Shown here in pieces: positions 23,987 through 35,444 of a DNA stretch of 64,000 nucleotides. The notes below the pieces were generated by a model. It worked only from the letters and a program-made list of their open reading frames with translations, did not search any database and was not told where the DNA came from. Source of the stretch: Albifimbria verrucaria (Eukaryota > Ascomycota > Sordariomycetes > Hypocreales > Stachybotryaceae). Every line of letters begins with the position of its first letter. Position 1 is the stretch's first letter. A program made the translations under genes and the position numbers. The DNA lies in assembly GCA_020081605.1 (NCBI GenBank), contig JAHREC010000062.1:3529758-3593757 (forward strand). The letters run 5' to 3'.

Positions 23987-25648
23987 TCACCATCCTCCAC
24001 GGCCACGGTCGTACCCTCCTCTCCCGCGTCCTCTGTACCCGCCGCCGCCTCGGCCATAGTTGTTGTAGGGCTGGGAAGGCGGTGGGGGCGGCGGGGCGGA
24101 GGTGCCCAACCGCCCATCATCTGATTCAGCATGCCGGGGTTCGGCACCCAACCGTGGGAAGCCTCCGGGAGGTGGAGGAGGCGGTGGCCAGGGGCCTTGG
24201 TAGCCTGCCGGTGGAGGGGATGGGAAAGTCACCCGGCGGAGGAAATTGAGGCATACCTGGTGGTGGAGGCGGGAGAGGCGGTCGGTTACCAGGTCGAGCC
24301 GAAGGGGGTAGGGCGCATCCTTGGGCTGTGCTGGACGGAATCCAGGGCGGGCTGGAGAGGGCGATCGAGTGTAAGAACGACGACGATTGGATCTGCTGCG
24401 GTCTCCATCGGGACTGCGGCTTCGGCTGTAGGACCTATCGCGGCCACGACTCGGGCTGCGACTACGGCTGTGGCTGCGGCTCCGGCTTCGAGAGTGCGAC
24501 AGCCGGCGTCGCTTGAAAGCAGGAGGAGAGTGACTGCGTGAGTCTCTGTCTCGAGAGCCCCAGCTGCGTGATCGTGAGCGAGACCGATCCGCAGAAGTAT
24601 CCCTCTCTTGATGCGATCCTTTCTTGCTTTCATCTTCTCGCAGAACTGGCGCGACCAGCCGTAGTAAGTCTCTCCTCCAACAACCTCACCAGTAATCTCG
24701 TCAATAACAACCCTCTCACCTAACTCATCGAGATCGGCGTACGGGTCGTCTTCCCAGTTTTCTCTTTGGAGAACAGGCGCTCCACGTCAGACAGCAGGTC
24801 CTGTACTGCGTTGGTCAGGGCCTTATCGGCAGGGCCTGGAGCGAGCTGAATCGGTCGAATAAGGTCAGGAGCATGGGCTTGGTCGAGTTCGGGGTGAGAT
24901 GCGGAGCCACGTCGCGGCAGGGAGATCGTACCATGGCGTGGAGGAGTCGCCATGTGTGGAGGGGACGACAAAAGGCGCGTCCTTGGCGAGTTTGAGGGAG
25001 GATGACGAGGCCAGGGGTCGATTGATAGAGCTGCCGTTGAGCCGGTCTTAATGGCATCCCTAAGCTGAGCGATCATGTCTGGCGAGAAATACTGCTTCTC
25101 CCCCATAAACTGACCAGGCTCTCCAGCTTATTTTTATGCTTGGGACACTTGTCGAAGGAGCCTGCGCTCGCGACGAGGGCGGGCAGGAATGGCTCCCAGG
25201 TCCGGGCGAAGCCGCCGTTGCCTTGCCTCACAACGACGTGGAACAGCACATCATTGATGATGTAGAGGATGTGCAGCCTCCTTCTCCTGGCGCTCGGACG
25301 TTGTCCGTCACCGTCCAGCTCGTTCTTCGAGAGGGCAACCAGGAACTTGGCAAGGGCGGCAGCGCGGGCGGGGAGCGCACTACGTTGTCGACGACCCAGG
25401 CCTTGCATTTCTGCGGGAGACGACGAAAGAGTTTAGTGACATGTGCGCAAGCGGCCAGAGGGCCGGGGCAGGAGGAGGCATCGGCCAGTGGAGCAAACCT
25501 GGACGTTGTCGCGCGAGCAGCGGGCTACGGTGGCGGCTAGGAGCGAGAAGAAGCCGTCGACGGCAGGGCGGCTGATGGAGGAGGGATCGGAGCGGAAGAG
25601 GGAGGCGGAGAGGGCGGCCTTTGCGATGGCGAGCTCGGGGCTCGCCAT
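23987..25648 (-). CDS. CID-domain, SR-rich RNA-processing-type protein
   Basis: The N-terminal third is a CTD-interaction-type helical domain (PSARRRRLHILYIINDVLFH and DKCPKHKNKLESLVSLW), the fold that binds the RNA polymerase II tail in RNA 3'-end factors. It resembles fungal relatives of the CHERP/SR-related group. A linker with GWSRQFCEKMKARKDRIKRG follows. Then comes a long Arg-Ser-rich tract (about 24390-24600), a proline-rich segment and a C-terminal Gly/Arg-rich tail (GRGGGGYRGRGRGGYDRG), all typical of splicing or mRNA-processing proteins. One intron is at 25411-25498 (GTTTGC...CAG). The start is the ATG at 25648. Frame breaks are near 25371 (four G), 25102 (five C), 24759, 24600, 24300 and 24215. 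The exact SR/proline region is therefore uncertain. Function beyond RNA processing is inference. Confidence 0.8.
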
Positions 25649-26289
25649 GGTGTTCGAGCGCGCGGATGGCGAGGAGGGTAAAGAGTAGAGAAATAGTGGT
25701 TTGGTGAACTGTTACGACCCCGAGCTGAAGGTCAAGGCATGGTCGAGGCAGCATCGCAATTGAGGCTCGCGGCGGCTAAGCCTCGGTGTTTGGTGGGCTG
25801 TTTGGACACCCAGGAGCTGCTCCGTGCGCCGCCCAATCAGAAGCTGCGGGTCTGATAGCTATCGCAATCGCAAATCGTACGATGCATTCAAAGTGACGGA
25901 GCGGCTTCGAGAATTTTACGGCGCAGGCCCAGCGCAAGGATTGTGTGGTTACAGGGTCGTCCCGGGACTTGAAATTTTCATGTGTGGGTGGTCCTCCTTG
26001 AAGATGTGTTGTGCTCATGGATCATACCTACCTACCCAGCATTGGATGTTGCGTTTAACCTCTCTTCAGCGTGTCATGAGATAGAATGGCGAATGCCGAT
26101 GCTTATAACAAAAGTGATAATTCGAATTCAACTCCTGTTATGCCATGAACCACTCGAGCCCTACACTGTTTTCACAAGCCCCTTTTGGATCCAATCCATG
26201 CAGATATTTACAATAGCACCAGCACTCTGTCCAGTGTCCCATACGTCATACACGCCAGCCCTTAATCAGACACGGCCGGTCGTCGTCGT
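25649..26289. other. intergenic; promoter of the CID protein gene
   Basis: No gene seen in 640 nt between two minus-strand genes. CTACCTACC repeats occur near 26028. Confidence 0.55.
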
Positions 26290-26863
26290 TTAGGAGAAGC
26301 GGTCCCCTCGTCTGCCGCGGTACGTCGCGCTGGCTTCGTACTTGCTCTTTTCTTCTACTCGCTGGTCTTCCGTCACCGGAGCGTGTCTCGTGGGTGCCGG
26401 GTCGCCACCGCCGGCCTCCTGGCTGGGCGAACCCGCAGCGTCGGTTCTTGCTGCCGGAGGGCCGACTGGCTCGCCTCCGGCACCCATCGTCGAGGAGGAT
26501 ATGGGGTGGGTGGGAACGTTGTCTGAGTACTCCATCGAGTGGTTCATCCGCCTCTTCTCGCGCAGCTCCTCGAGCTTGGCCCGGCGGTCGGCATTGACCT
26601 GGCGCTTTGCGAAGATGTAGGATCCGACACCGGCTGAGGAAATTGTTAGCTCGGAGAGGTTCTGACGGGTATATCATTGAGGATAAGAAATGCGTACCGA
26701 CTGTGACGGCGCCCCAGCCGAGCCTAGATTCATGATCATGTCAGCACGAAATACACCGAGACAGATGCGCAGCGGCGTTGAACAAACCAGAATGACTTAA
26801 CCTAGCAACGACGTTAGCATTGGCTCAACGGATTGGAATTGGCGCATGGCTTACCGTGTTCAT
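26290..26863 (-). CDS. small DUF4748-like protein with single N-terminal membrane segment
   Basis: A four-exon model gives about 130 residues: exon 1 26855-26863 (nine coding nt), exon 2 26790-26803 (14 nt), exon 3 26698-26723 and exon 4 26290-26633, with introns of 51, 66 and 64 nt, all GT...AG. Spliced, the N-terminus reads MNTVKSFWLGWGAVTVAG then VGSYIFAKRQVNADRRAKLE. This is a short hydrophobic segment followed by a basic helix, the pattern of fungal DUF4748 proteins. The rest is polar and disordered (Gly/Pro/Glu-rich). These proteins are often predicted mitochondrial, but location and role are unknown to me. No frame break is needed, because the small exons alone restore the family N-terminus. 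Confidence 0.75.
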
Positions 26864-28130
26864 CTTGTCAGGGTCGCAGGGGTGGCGGAGCAGCTTGGTA
26901 CGTACGTGGCCGAGAGATGAGATTGCAGCAGGTTGAAAGGACGTCGAGGTCGTGTGTGCGCAGGCTGGTGTAAGATCAGAAGCTCCCGCACTTGCTCCCA
27001 CGCTAGGCTAGATATTCGTAGCTCGGGGACGTACCAGCCGGCCTAGGGAGCGACAAGTGGGTTATGGCGCCAAGCGACGTGTAAAAAAAGGCGTCGAGCT
27101 ATGTAAGCGGTTGGAGACGTGGTTAATTGGGTGTCACTTTTATTTTTATTTTTATCTGCTTTTTATTGTTCTTATTCTTATTTTCTTCTTATTATTATTT
27201 TAATTGTTGCTCATTGCGTGTAAGAATCTCCTTTCTAGGAAATCTACGTCTGGTTGCTATTCTGGTAATTCCAGGCCTGGTGCAGGCTGTAGCTTATTTC
27301 TATTTCGTATTGTTGGTACCTGGAACCGGGACAGCAAGAGCCAGTGCACACGGGACATCCAACAAAGCTGCAGGGGTTGCTTTTCAAGTGACCTGCGTCA
27401 CCACGGTCTCGGCGTTGGCTTGGTTGAGCCTCTGGACGGACCCACGCCAGTGTGGCTGAGCCGAGCGTTGAGCCGTGTCCTGGGCTGGCACCAACTGTCG
27501 CACACTGTGCATAAGCGTAAAGCTTAGCCACAGCTGCATACCTTACAGGCCGGTGCCTCTGCATACCTTAGTACCGTAGGTTAGGTACTGTACAGTACAG
27601 CACTGTAGGTACACGGTGCCTCGTTTCGGGTGATGCTTCAGTGGAGTGAGAGGGGGCCACCACTAGCCACATTTGCCAGGAAATTGTGAGAGACACGCAA
27701 GACATCCAACACGACTTATTACCTGACCAACTCATGCTAAACCGCCCAGCTCAACTAGTTTAACAGTAATCCCCCAATACAAAGCTGTCCCTCCGCCAAT
27801 CCGCCCCGAGAGCCTCTGCCGTGCTGCGCTGCTTGTGGAACATGGGCATGCCGCATCGTCCCCTTCCACACCGTCTGCCAGCTTTCTCTTTATACCTATA
27901 CCTTGGGACGCTATATCGGCCCCGGCTGTGACACGCACGACACCCCTCTCCCTCTCTCCCTCTCCATCTCCCTCCCTCCACGACGCTTCGCCGAACCTGC
28001 GAGCTTGGATGGTGCCTGGCCCCCGTTTGCCGGCGTCTTCAAAGTCCCCATGCTCTTGCCAGCGAGGTGAGCAGGGCGTCGGTGTGATGGGGTAGCTTGA
28101 CCACAACCCCACCGTCCTCGACATCTACAC
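26864..28130. other. intergenic between divergent genes
   Basis: No gene recognised. It contains a T/TTA-rich tract (about 27140-27205), a 14-nt perfect palindrome (27585-27598) and a CT-rich stretch (about 27930-27975) that probably belongs to the 5-phosphatase leader. Confidence 0.5.
27585..27598. repeat. 14-nt perfect palindrome
   Basis: GTACTGTACAGTAC equals its own reverse complement. It sits in a GTAC/TGTA-rich stretch (27570-27612) with further TACAG and TGTAGGTAC copies. It could be a dimeric regulator site or chance. Confidence 0.5.
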
Positions 28131-31100
28131 ATGCCTCCCTCCGACATGAATCCCCAACGGGCGACGGGCCCGATGGCTCTTCCATTGTACGACCCAGCCC
28201 GCCTGTGAACCTGGCCATTGCTGACCGCTTCAGAAACCCGTTTCCTCTCTTCTCGCCCGGTTCGAAAATATCAACAAGACCCAGGACACCCCACCTCAAC
28301 CCGTTTCACGTCCCATCTCGCCCGCTCCCAAGCCAGACAAGCTACGAGACTTCAAGCCGTCCCAAAACACCTCGGCGAGCACGCCGCCTGTGCTCTCGAG
28401 GGTCGAGGACCGCCCAAGCCCGATAGCCGTCCAGGTCCTCCGCCCGCAATCCACTGGCCCGGCGCCGCCTCCGCCGCTGCCATCGACACGGCCCCAGATC
28501 GGTTCGAAGCCGCGAATACCACCTCTCGCTCCTCCGGCCGTGACGCTACAGCCGCCCCTGTCTCCTCCCAAGGGAAACATATCGAGCCCCATCACTCTGG
28601 TGGAGCAGTCCAACTACTTGAACCCGGATGCACTCGCCTCTCCGTCGACTCCGGGCGGCTCCAACAGGCAATTCAAGATCCCTAGCCGTCCACATACTCC
28701 GAGCCCTACCCCCGTGCTTCCGCGCTCTCCACGCGCTGGAGCTGCGCCGCCGCCCTCACCGCCGCCTCCCAGAAGATCTGCGGAGCTGAAAGAGAAAGAG
28801 ACGGCAAAGCAGCTCCTCCGCCCCGACACCGCGCTCAGAGAAGCCGCTGATCCCGGCAAATAAGCCACTTAAAGCTTCAGGGACGCTGAATAACCACGAA
28901 TCACAAAGGAGCGATATCAGCAACGAGGTATCTCCGTTCAGTAGCCCTCCTAGTGGGCATGACGGTGAATTCGAGGGACCACGACCCGACCTCCCGAGTA
29001 GACCTCGACCACAAAGCTATATTGCTCCTGTGCGACAAAACTCCATAGCATCGTCGTTTGCGCCTCCTCCTGTACACCATTCTCTTGCGGTGCGAAGAAA
29101 AGACAAGGACCATGATGCAGGTGGACCTGGCCAAGGACAACTCATGGACGGTGACCGTCGCCCTAGCCTCCCTGTCAGGCCACAAACCGTGGACACGCAC
29201 CCCTTGCGACTCTCGCCAAACAACACCGCCCAAATGCCGCCTCCTATGATTCCTCGGTCAGCTATGCCGAATGTCCAACACTCTGATGCTGCATCGGCTC
29301 CGGTCCCTCAGAAGCGAATCAGCTCGAATCCTACGGTCAAGAACATGCCTCCACCTCCTACGAGAATGCATGCCCGCTCGCAAACGGTCGACAGGACCTC
29401 AGATCGGACGCCAGCCGAGTTCCGTGTGGCGCCTGTCACTATTCCTGCAGTCTCAAAATCCAATCCAATCGGGCCCCTGACTGCTGTCATCCCCACCAAA
29501 GCCGATGTTGCTGAGCAAGTGACCGCCTACCCCGATGGGTCAGCTGCTAATAGACGGCCTCCGTTCATGAAGAGAGGATGTTACGAGATCAACACAAAGT
29601 ACGACCCAAGGGTGTTTGACGTGTGTGGCGAGTTCGTCTGCGCCAGTGGACAACTCACCCGTGTTTGGAGCGCTATTGATGGCGAGCTGTTGATGAGTCT
29701 CTCACACACCGAGGGCGTAAGAGCCACAGCCGTGTCCTTTAAGCCTGCAGCAAACCCTCAAGAGGAGGGTAGCAAGATATGGATCGGAACTAACCAGGGC
29801 GAGCTGATGGAAGTCGATGTTGCAACGCATAGCATCATGGTCAGCAAGCCAAGCATCCATTCGAGATGTGAGATCGTAAAGATATATCGGCATCTCAATG
29901 AGCTCTGGACACTAGATGAAGTTGGAACTCTCCATGTGTGGGGACCAGACAGCACCGGTGTGCCAAATCTGAGTGATAATCCCCACCATAGCTACAAACT
30001 GCCGCGGGGCCGACATTCTCCATGGTAGTGGGCCATGAGCTGTGGCATGCGACAGGTAAAGAGGTTCGAGTGTTTGCTCCCGGGGTAGACGCCTCAGCGC
30101 AATTCCAAGTCCTACTCCGTCCCCTAGTCACAGATGGTGCTGGAGAGGTCACGGCTGGCACTCTGACCAACGCGCAGCCGGGCAAGGTTTATCTGGGACA
30201 TGCTGATGGCAAGATCAGTGTCTACTCAACTAGCGACTACTCATGTCAAGCAGTTCTGAATATTAGCACTTGGAAGATCAATGCATTGGCTGGAATGGGG
30301 CAGTACATCTGGGCTGGATACAACAACGGCAACATAACTGTTTACGATATCGGAACCTCGCCTTGGGTAGTGCTGAAAGAGTGGCATGCCCACGACAACC
30401 CGGTATTGAAGATGAAGGCCGATCCAGCAAGCTCTTACCGGCTAGGTCGTTTGCAGGTTATCTCGCTTGGCGGCGATAGCAAGATCAAGATATGGGATGG
30501 ACTGCTTGAGGAAGATTGGCTGGAGGAGAAAATGAAGTCGCAGGACAAGGAGTACAGCAGCTTCGATGAAATTAAGGCTCTCGTTTTCACTTGGAATGCG
30601 GGAGCTTCCACGCCACATGGCCTCCGATACTCAGGAAACGATGCCACCTTCTTCCAAGAGCTAGTACAGTCGAGTGGATCACCAGATATCTTGATTTTTG
30701 GATTCCAAGAACTAGTCGACTTGGAGGACAAAACGGCGACGGCAAAACGATTCCTCAAGGTGAAGAAGAAGGAGAAGAACCATGGAACTGATCAAGAGAA
30801 GATGAGCCACCAGTACCGGGATTGGCGAGACTTCTTACTAAAGACCCTAGACGACTACATGCCTGCAGACGATCTGTATCACCTGCTTCACACCGCACCC
30901 ATGGTGGGACTTTTTACCTGTGTATTTGTCAAAGCATCGCTGCGAGAAAGAATCCGAAACCTACATGGTGCTGAGGTGAAGAGAGGAATGGGTGGTGTGT
31001 ACGGGAACAAGGGCGCAGTCGCTGTGCGATTCCAGGTGGATGATACGTCGCTTTGTTTCGTCAACTGCCATTTAGCAGCTGGACAGACACAAGCGGCCGC

Positions 31101-31849
31101 TCGCAACAACGACATTAATGCAATCTTGGAGGCTGCTATTTTCCCACCAGAGCGTGATGCCGAGGCCAGGATAGACTCTTACACAGGAGGTGGTGATGGA
31201 ACCCTCATTCTGGACCACGAACTCTGCATAATCAACGGTGATCTCAACTACCGCATCGATACGATGTCACGCGACACAGTAGTTACGGCAGTCAAGCAGA
31301 AGAATCTGACTAAGCTTCTCGACCGAGATCAGCTGCTGGTCGCGCGTCGTCGCAACCCCGGATTGCGACTTCGTGCGTTTGAGGAGATGCCTATCACATT
31401 TGCGCCAACATACAAATACGACGTTGGTACCGACAACTACGACACGAGTGAGAAGAAGAGAAGCCCAGCGTGGTGCGATCGTCTTCTGTTCCGAGGCCGC
31501 GGTCGGATACAGCAACTCGACTACAGGAGACATGAGGTGCGCGTGAGTGACCATCGCCCGGTGAGCGGGCGCTTCCGGCTCTGGGTCAGGAAGATCGACC
31601 CGAAGAAGAGGGCGGTTGCTTGGATGGAAACGCAGCAGAGCTTCGAAGATGTGCGACAGAGAGAAGTAGGGGATGAGAAGTAAGTCTCCGCGTACCGGTA
31701 ATGGTTCGGAATGGAAACAAGGATGCTAACACGGTGATGCCAGGCTCTTCTATCTCATGTATACGTGCGGCTACGACGAAGCGACCAGCAAAAGGCTCAT
31801 TGATGAAAAGTCGGGCAGGAGGCTCAGCAGAAGCCCGAGCAGAGCATAG
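28131..31849 (+). CDS. inositol polyphosphate 5-phosphatase with WD-like repeats
   Basis: It removes the 5-phosphate from inositol lipids or inositol phosphates, shaping PI(4,5)P2 at membranes. A Pro/Ser-rich N-terminus (with KPVSSLLARFENINK) precedes WD40-like repeats (about 29560-30510; DSKIKIWDG). The catalytic domain (about 30570-31600) shows TWNAG, GMGGVYGNKGAV, CFVNCHLAAGQ, the signature INGDLNYRI, PAWCDRLLFRG and SDHRPV. An intron at 31680-31743 (GTAAGT...GCTAAC...CAG) adds a last exon ending at 31849 with YLMYTCGYDEATSKRL. The ATG at 28131 is chosen because it leads into the family N-terminal motif. Frame breaks are near 28170, 28231, 28807, 28822 and 30008, mostly in A, C or G runs. 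The catalytic domain itself is unbroken. Confidence 0.9.
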
Positions 31850-32823
31850 AAAGAAAGATAGACAGACGGGCATGACAGACAAGGACGATGATTTCGTAAA
31901 GTGACGGGCGCAGGAAGTTTGTTGGGCAATGCATGGTTCTGGCGCGGACCGAGGGAATAGAAAAGGCAAAGAAACAAAGTGAGCAAGCTCATGTCTAGGG
32001 ACTTTGGTGAAGGACCTAATTGCTCGTGCGGAGGCCACCATGACGGTCTACTATTAGCTTGGCTCGATTGTGAAAGGGCCCCTGCAGATAACTGTAGAAC
32101 TACTAAAGTAAGCGTGGAGCGTTCGATACGGAGCCGTGCTTCTGTGAATAGGTAGCTACCCAGGTAGGTAGGGTAGATGGGTACGGTGAGACGACGCAAC
32201 TTGTGGAGAGAGGCGATCCCGACCGACAGATGAGGTTTTGGGGATTCGTCCGACGGAGAGGGATCGGAGAGTTGTAGCCTTTACGTGTCAGTTAGGAGGA
32301 TGCGCTACATAGTCTACTACCACTACCACTACTACTACCACCATGACCTACAAAAGGATTGCTTCACAATTGAAACTCCAGAACAGACGAACGGGCCAGG
32401 GCCAGCCTGTTGGTGTTTGGTCCCTGCAGCTTGGGTGGAACGGGCCAGCAGGGGTCCGATCGAGGAACCAGCAACCCCTGTATATCCGCTCGTTTCCGCA
32501 TTCGTTTCCAATTGGCGCCGGGGAAATAATTCATGACTCTTGGCTGCTCAACTTAAGGGGCATTTCTGACACCAACCCGTCGAAACATTGCGTTTTGGAA
32601 TTGTTTTCGACGGACTCTTGAACGGGCCCGACGAGCTGGTACTGCTGCTGGAGTCTAGCTCTGGTTGATTTTTCTTTCTTTTTTATTTGCCGGTTGATTG
32701 ACTGACTAGCGCTGCTGGGTCATCTGTCTGAGAGGCACGGTACGGCTGTTAAATATAGGGCCACGCGACACCTCATCTCAACACTTTGCGCTCTCACCGT
32801 AATCACCACCCACATCCGCAAAC
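31850..32823. other. intergenic; no gene seen
   Basis: 3' region of the 5-phosphatase gene and promoter of the Sec14-like gene. A GGTAGGTAGGGTAG tract is near 32160 and a CTACTACCA repeat near 32315-32340. Confidence 0.55.
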
Positions 32824-33935
32824 ATGGCTGCCGAAGGTTCAAAACCGAGAAAGACGCCCCCGAGGCTCCCTTCCGGACTGTAAGCCCGCTCCCAAGCCGG
32901 AGCTCACGGAGGAGCAAAAGGCAAAGTACGACGAGATCCTGGAGAGGGCACAGGGCTTCACCGAGATCACCTGCAGTCCCAAGGAGGCTGCCAAGTCAGG
33001 GCCCCTGACGGACCGCGAGAGAGCCTGGCTGACGCGCGAGTGTCTGCTGCGCTACCTGCGCGCGACCAAGTGGAACGTCGAGGACTCGACCAAGCGGCTG
33101 CTGGCGACGCTGGCGTGGCGCCGTGAGTACGGCATCGATGAGTTCACGCCCGAGTACGTCTCGCCCGAGGGTGAGACGGGCAAGGAGATCATCATGGGCT
33201 TCGACCGCTTTGGCCGTCCCTGCCAGTACCTGACGCCTAACCGTCAAAACACCGACGCCAGCCCCCGTCAGATTCACCATCTGTTCTACATGATCGACCG
33301 CGCGGTAGACATGATGCCGCCCAATGTGGAGACGGTCAGCCTGCTTATCAACTTCAAGCCCAGCAAGACCAGGTCCAACACGTCGGTGCCTGTTTCCACC
33401 GCCCGTGAGGTGCTCAGCGTTCTGCAGAACCATTACCCCGAGAGGCTCGGCAAGGCTCTCATCATCAACGGTAAGACGAGCTCTTTCACCTTACCAAAGC
33501 GGGAAAAGTTGCTGACATTTCTCTCTTTCCAGTCCCCTGGCTCGTATCGGGCTTCTTTAAGATCATCATGCCCTTCATTGACCCCGTCACCCGGGAGAAG
33601 CTCAAGTTCAACGAGGACATGAAGACGTACGTGCCCCCGCGCAGCTGTGGAGCGAGGACTGGGGCGGTGAGATGGACTTTGAGTACGACCACGACGAGTA
33701 CTGGCCTGCTTTCACCGACATGTGTCGCCGCCGGCAGGAGATGCGGCGCGCGCGGTGGGAGGCGGCGGGCAAGGTGGTGGGCGAGTCCGAGGAGTACCTG
33801 ACCGGCGGCACCGACGTCAGCGTGTCCGGCTTCAAGTACGGCGGCGCGACGGACGTGGAGGCCGTCCAGGAGAAGCTGGCGGTGGCCAAGCTGGAGGACG
33901 GGGAGAAGACCGAGGAGGTGGCTGCTACGGCGTGA
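32824..33935 (+). CDS. pdr16: Sec14-like phosphatidylinositol transfer protein (Pdr16/Sfh3-like)
   Basis: A soluble CRAL/TRIO lipid-transfer protein. In yeast, Pdr16 binds PI and sterols and affects azole tolerance. The N-terminal helical lobe (RECLLRYLRATKWNVEDSTK and TLAWRREYGID) is followed by the CRAL/TRIO lobe (IIMGFDRFGRPCQYLTPNRQ, then PERLGKALIIN), continuing after the intron with VPWLVSGFFKIIMPFID. The intron is 33471-33532 (GTAAGA...CAG, phase 1). The ATG at 32824 has a good fungal context (AACATGGCT). Frame breaks lie near 32842 (four A), near 32882 and at 33634-33638 (five C). After the last one, the conserved LWSEDWGGEM resumes in the new frame. Pdr16-type is preferred over Sec14 itself from the N-terminal motifs. 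Confidence 0.88.
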
Positions 33936-35444
33936 TGTAGGTTCGGGTATAGATTAGAACGACGGACGGTCAGGGTGGGTGGGTTGGCTGGCAGTTAGGA
34001 AAGCACTATTAGACTGGTTGACTTGGGCTTTACAAATAATTACGCAAGGATAGATGGAGCAGGCAATACTGAGCAAACGAAACTTGATTCGACAACAAAC
34101 CCGCTTGTCCCTCTTATCTCCTTGACCGGCGCCCACTTCTCAGTGTCTGGCGTTCTGATGAGTCGTTTCCTCATGATCCGCATATCCGTGATACTATATA
34201 AGCCTGCATAGGCAAGTGGAGAGTTGCCCAGGTCACGAGGAAACAAGCAATCTTCTACACCGGTCGCGCAAGCTAGGCAGGCCCTGGGTGATTGGACGGC
34301 ATATGACAGAGCACACAGAACAGAGCGTTGAAGGTCATGTCCTCTGTATGCGCATGTGGGACAGCGTTGCAGCACATCAGGCCCCCGGCTGGCTATGCGC
34401 TGGAACCCACATGCAGGCAGGTCACGAACGCACCGCGCCCAATCAGACACGGGCGCAAACAGCTCTTCTCTCAGGGAATGGGAAACGAGGCAAATGGAAA
34501 AATCGAGAAGCGAGCCCATCATTCTTCGTCTCAAGGCAGCAGTAGCTCAGCCGCATCGGAGGCATGTGGATAGATGCTGCGCTGGACGCCTTTACTCTGC
34601 GTCTGGACCAGTGATACGACAGGGCAACCTAAGAGCCTGTCGCCTGGTGCTTACATGTCGCCGCGCGCTTATGGTCAGGTCAGTTATGTGGTTCCCAGCT
34701 CTGGGGCGCTTTCTGCCTTGGCTACTACGCTGCTGCTGCTGCTGCTGCTACTGTGTTGTGTTGTGGTGTCGAGAGTTGAGGCTCAAGTTGACCCCCAAAG
34801 GCCCGGCCAGCACAACAACGGCCAGGCTCGCGTACAATGTTGGCCGTCCTCCCGTTCCCTCAAACAAACAAACACAAAACACGTTTTCCTCTGTCGTGTC
34901 ACAATGCCCAACCCGCGCCCACGGGACGGTTAGGTTCTCTGGTGCGACTTTGTGTTGGTCGCCGTCTAGCTTGCAGAACGACATGCACGAAGGCGTCGGA
35001 CGGATCTGCAAACCCCAGGCTTCATGCAACTCCCCAGCCAATACGCGTGCTGCCCAGGACCAACACCAGAGAGCGAGTGTGCGGCCCCCGTTCGCAGCGT
35101 AGGCACCCAAGCATTTGGCGGCAGCCTAACTGAGGTATGCGAGTACTTAGCTCGCGCCGTGTGCTGCTTGTGGTGGGTGCGTCCGGCTGGTACGCGGCAG
35201 GTCTGCCTTACGGGAGGGTGGGAGTGGGTGTATATAAAGGGTCGTTTGTGTTGTTGGTTCAGTCCTTGGGCGTCAGTCTGTGGAAGGGGCCCTTTTGATT
35301 CGAGATATAAACACGACAAAAGGCGGCTATTATATTAGTGACGGTCCGCGGCCTGGAGTGCTTGCCTGATGGCCTTTGACGCCTACTAGACTTCTCCCCA
35401 CAACCTATAGCGTAGAGCAACTTGGCTCTTGTGTAAAGCCCGTC
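33936..35444. other. intergenic; no gene seen
   Basis: About 1.5 kb with long but featureless ORFs (such as 34356-35102). A CTG/GCT trinucleotide run at about 34729-34749 generates poly-Leu and poly-Cys peptides. The end holds the promoter of the BCS1-like gene, with a TATATAAA box at about 35231. Confidence 0.5.
34729..34749 (+). repeat. (CTG)n trinucleotide repeat
   Basis: Seven near-perfect GCT/CTG units in intergenic DNA. Confidence 0.85.

Noticed and set aside
34356..35102. 248-codon plus-strand ORF
   Set aside because: Composition driven by a CTG repeat and Arg/Cys/Pro-rich translation; no domain and competing ORFs on both strands.
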